Source: Cyclobacteriaceae bacterium (lineage in GTDB: Bacteria; Bacteroidota; Bacteroidia; Cytophagales; Cyclobacteriaceae). From it: 14,028 bases of DNA. Under the pieces are notes generated by a model that did no database searches, had not been told where the DNA came from, and was given only the letters and a program-made list of their open reading frames with translations. Positions within the stretch are counted from its first letter, which is position 1. Each line of letters starts with the position of its first letter. Below are positions 13,115 to 14,028 of this stretch, in pieces. Location: assembly GCA_009885605.1 (NCBI GenBank), contig VFKK01000079.1, forward strand, positions 1-14,028, in the 5' to 3' direction. Made by a program: the position numbers and the translations under genes.

Positions 13115-13202
13115 ACCACAAAAATAATTTTTTTTAACATAAAAAAGGGGAATAAATTGGGTCATTATACAACCCCCTCGTATAAACAATTGTTAACTTT
13201 AA

Positions 13203-13231
13203 AAAATGGCTCTCTCTAAGGGAGCCTTTTT
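13203..13231. terminator. Terminator-like hairpin inside a divergent promoter region
   Basis: GGCTCTC (13208-13214) pairs with GGGAGCC (13220-13226; one G-T pair) around a 5-nt loop, with A6 on the left and T5 (13227-13231) on the right. Neither neighbour ends here: the hemerythrin-domain gene starts at 13114 going left and the S41 gene at 13275 going right. It may be an attenuator in one leader, a stop for a short RNA, or a relic. Confidence 0.6.
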
Positions 13232-13274
13232 GCACTATTTTGAGTTAGATGTAGAAATCATATTGGGAAAACAC

Positions 13275-14028
13275 GTGAGCGAGACTAAAAACACCAAATC
13301 ACAAATCCGACTTCCGATCATCCTGGCACTGGCAATATCTGCCGGGATCTGGATAGGAGCCACATTTGCAGAGCCAAAAGGCAACCAAAATGATCTTCGG
13401 GCAGCTTTGTACAAGCTTCAGGAAATCATGACTTACATCAATCGGGACTATGTAGACAGCGTTGACACCAATGAGCTGGTCGAATACGGTATTAATAAAA
13501 TGCTGGAAAATCTTGATCCTCATTCAAGTTATATTCCTGCCAGAGATGCTTCACTTGCCCAGTCCCAACTGGATGGTGAATTCGACGGAATCGGCGTTGA
13601 GTTTGGGATCATTCGAGATACAATTTATGTGGTAGCGCCCTTGACAGGCGGACCTTCTGAAGCACTTGGAATCCAATCAGGGGACCAAATTATACGAGTA
13701 GATGGAAAGACGGTAGCAGGTGTTGGTGTAACCAACCGAGATGTATTTGATTATCTCCGTGGACCAAGTGGGTCCAAAGTCATGGTTGACATCAAACGCA
13801 GAAATGAGCCTGAATTGATTTCATATGAAATCACCCGTGACAAAATCCCTCAGTACAGTATCAATGCATCTTATATGGTCAACGAGGAAATTGGCTATAT
13901 CAAAGTGACTCGTTTTGCAGCAACCACCTACGATGAGTTCAGAAACTCAGTGATTGACCTGCAGTCTCAGGGCATGAAAAAGCTGATCATCGATCTTCAG
14001 GGAAATCCTGGCGGATACATGGGAGCTG
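13275..14028 (+). CDS. PDZ-containing S41 C-terminal processing peptidase, 3' end outside window
   Basis: The first 251 residues of a tail-specific (CtpA/Prc-like) peptidase are visible. A basic N-terminus is followed by a single hydrophobic helix (about 12-31, RLPIILALAISAGIWIGATF), an uncleaved anchor or signal placing the rest in the periplasm. A helical segment with MLENLDPHSSYIPARD (about 76-91) leads to the PDZ domain (about 102-178: GIGVEFGI, GPSEALGIQSGDQIIRVDGKTV, LRGPSGSKVMVDIKR). The S41 core begins with IGYIKVTRF (206-214) and reaches the DLRGNPGG motif, here DLQGNPGG (240-247). The catalytic Ser and Lys lie beyond the window. The start is taken as GTG at 13275, because no in-frame ATG precedes the conserved sequence; a TTG at 13263 is the alternative. 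Divergent from the hemerythrin operon. Confidence 0.92.
   Translation, partial: MSETKNTKSQIRLPIILALAISAGIWIGATFAEPKGNQNDLRAALYKLQEIMTYINRDYVDSVDTNELVEYGINKMLENLDPHSSYIPARDASLAQSQLDGEFDGIGVEFGIIRDTIYVVAPLTGGPSEALGIQSGDQIIRVDGKTVAGVGVTNRDVFDYLRGPSGSKVMVDIKRRNEPELISYEITRDKIPQYSINASYMVNEEIGYIKVTRFAATTYDEFRNSVIDLQSQGMKKLIIDLQGNPGGYMGA

Noticed and set aside
13119..13126. Exact TAnnTTTG box on the minus strand (TATTTTTG) just ahead of the hemerythrin-domain start
   Set aside because: Only 4 nt from the start codon and without a TTTG box at the right distance; it would require a leaderless message.
13115..13189. N-terminal extension of the hemerythrin-domain protein from a TTG start
   Set aside because: The extra 25 residues are not family-like and the region looks intergenic; the ATG ending at 13114 directly precedes the conserved domain.

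Overview
The window looks like chromosomal DNA from a member of the Bacteroidota, most likely a Cytophagales/Cyclobacteriaceae-type (Algoriphagus-like) marine or soil bacterium. The reasons are moderate GC, coding starts without clear Shine-Dalgarno sequences, a TTTG-N20-TATTTTTG promoter that fits the Bacteroidota TTTG/TAnnTTTG consensus, tRNA genes without an encoded CCA end, and the mix of gene families (a DUF1080 protein, a lipoprotein M1 peptidase, monomeric isocitrate dehydrogenase, a small GIY-YIG protein). The taxon is inferred from gene content only.

Left end (1-1428): the 3' part of a DUF1080 / 3-keto-disaccharide hydrolase-type gene faces a membrane protein with a C-terminal SH3-like domain, and the two share a bidirectional terminator. 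Centre-left (1421-2640): a tRNA island holds tRNA-Lys(TTT), tRNA-Pro(TGG), tRNA-Arg(TCT) and a second, identical tRNA-Lys(TTT). Interspersed are three tRNA-Lys-like relics in which the 17-nt anticodon arm is replaced exactly by a palindrome of the form TCCCGAT..ATCGGGA. Two of these relics bracket a small GIY-YIG nuclease gene, and a 60-bp block (tRNA-Lys 3' half plus its terminator) is perfectly duplicated. This is the most unusual part of the window and looks like a tRNA-associated, possibly mobile, unit.

Middle (2727-8168): an 851-residue M1 zinc aminopeptidase lipoprotein runs convergently into a small Lon-substrate-binding-domain protein. Next come GAPDH on the minus strand, with its own terminator and a structured upstream region, and a trypsin-like serine protease on the plus strand that shares a bidirectional terminator with the following gene.

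Right (8172-14028): a monomeric NADP-dependent isocitrate dehydrogenase is followed (on the minus strand, reading from 13114 down to 10598) by a tightly overlapped four-gene operon: hemerythrin-domain protein, RuvX/YqgF, peptide deformylase and an omega-amidase-like nitrilase. Divergent from this operon, and cut by the window end, is a PDZ/S41 C-terminal processing peptidase. Apart from the tRNA island, the window is ordinary housekeeping DNA (glycolysis, TCA cycle, protein maturation, RNA/DNA processing, peptide turnover).
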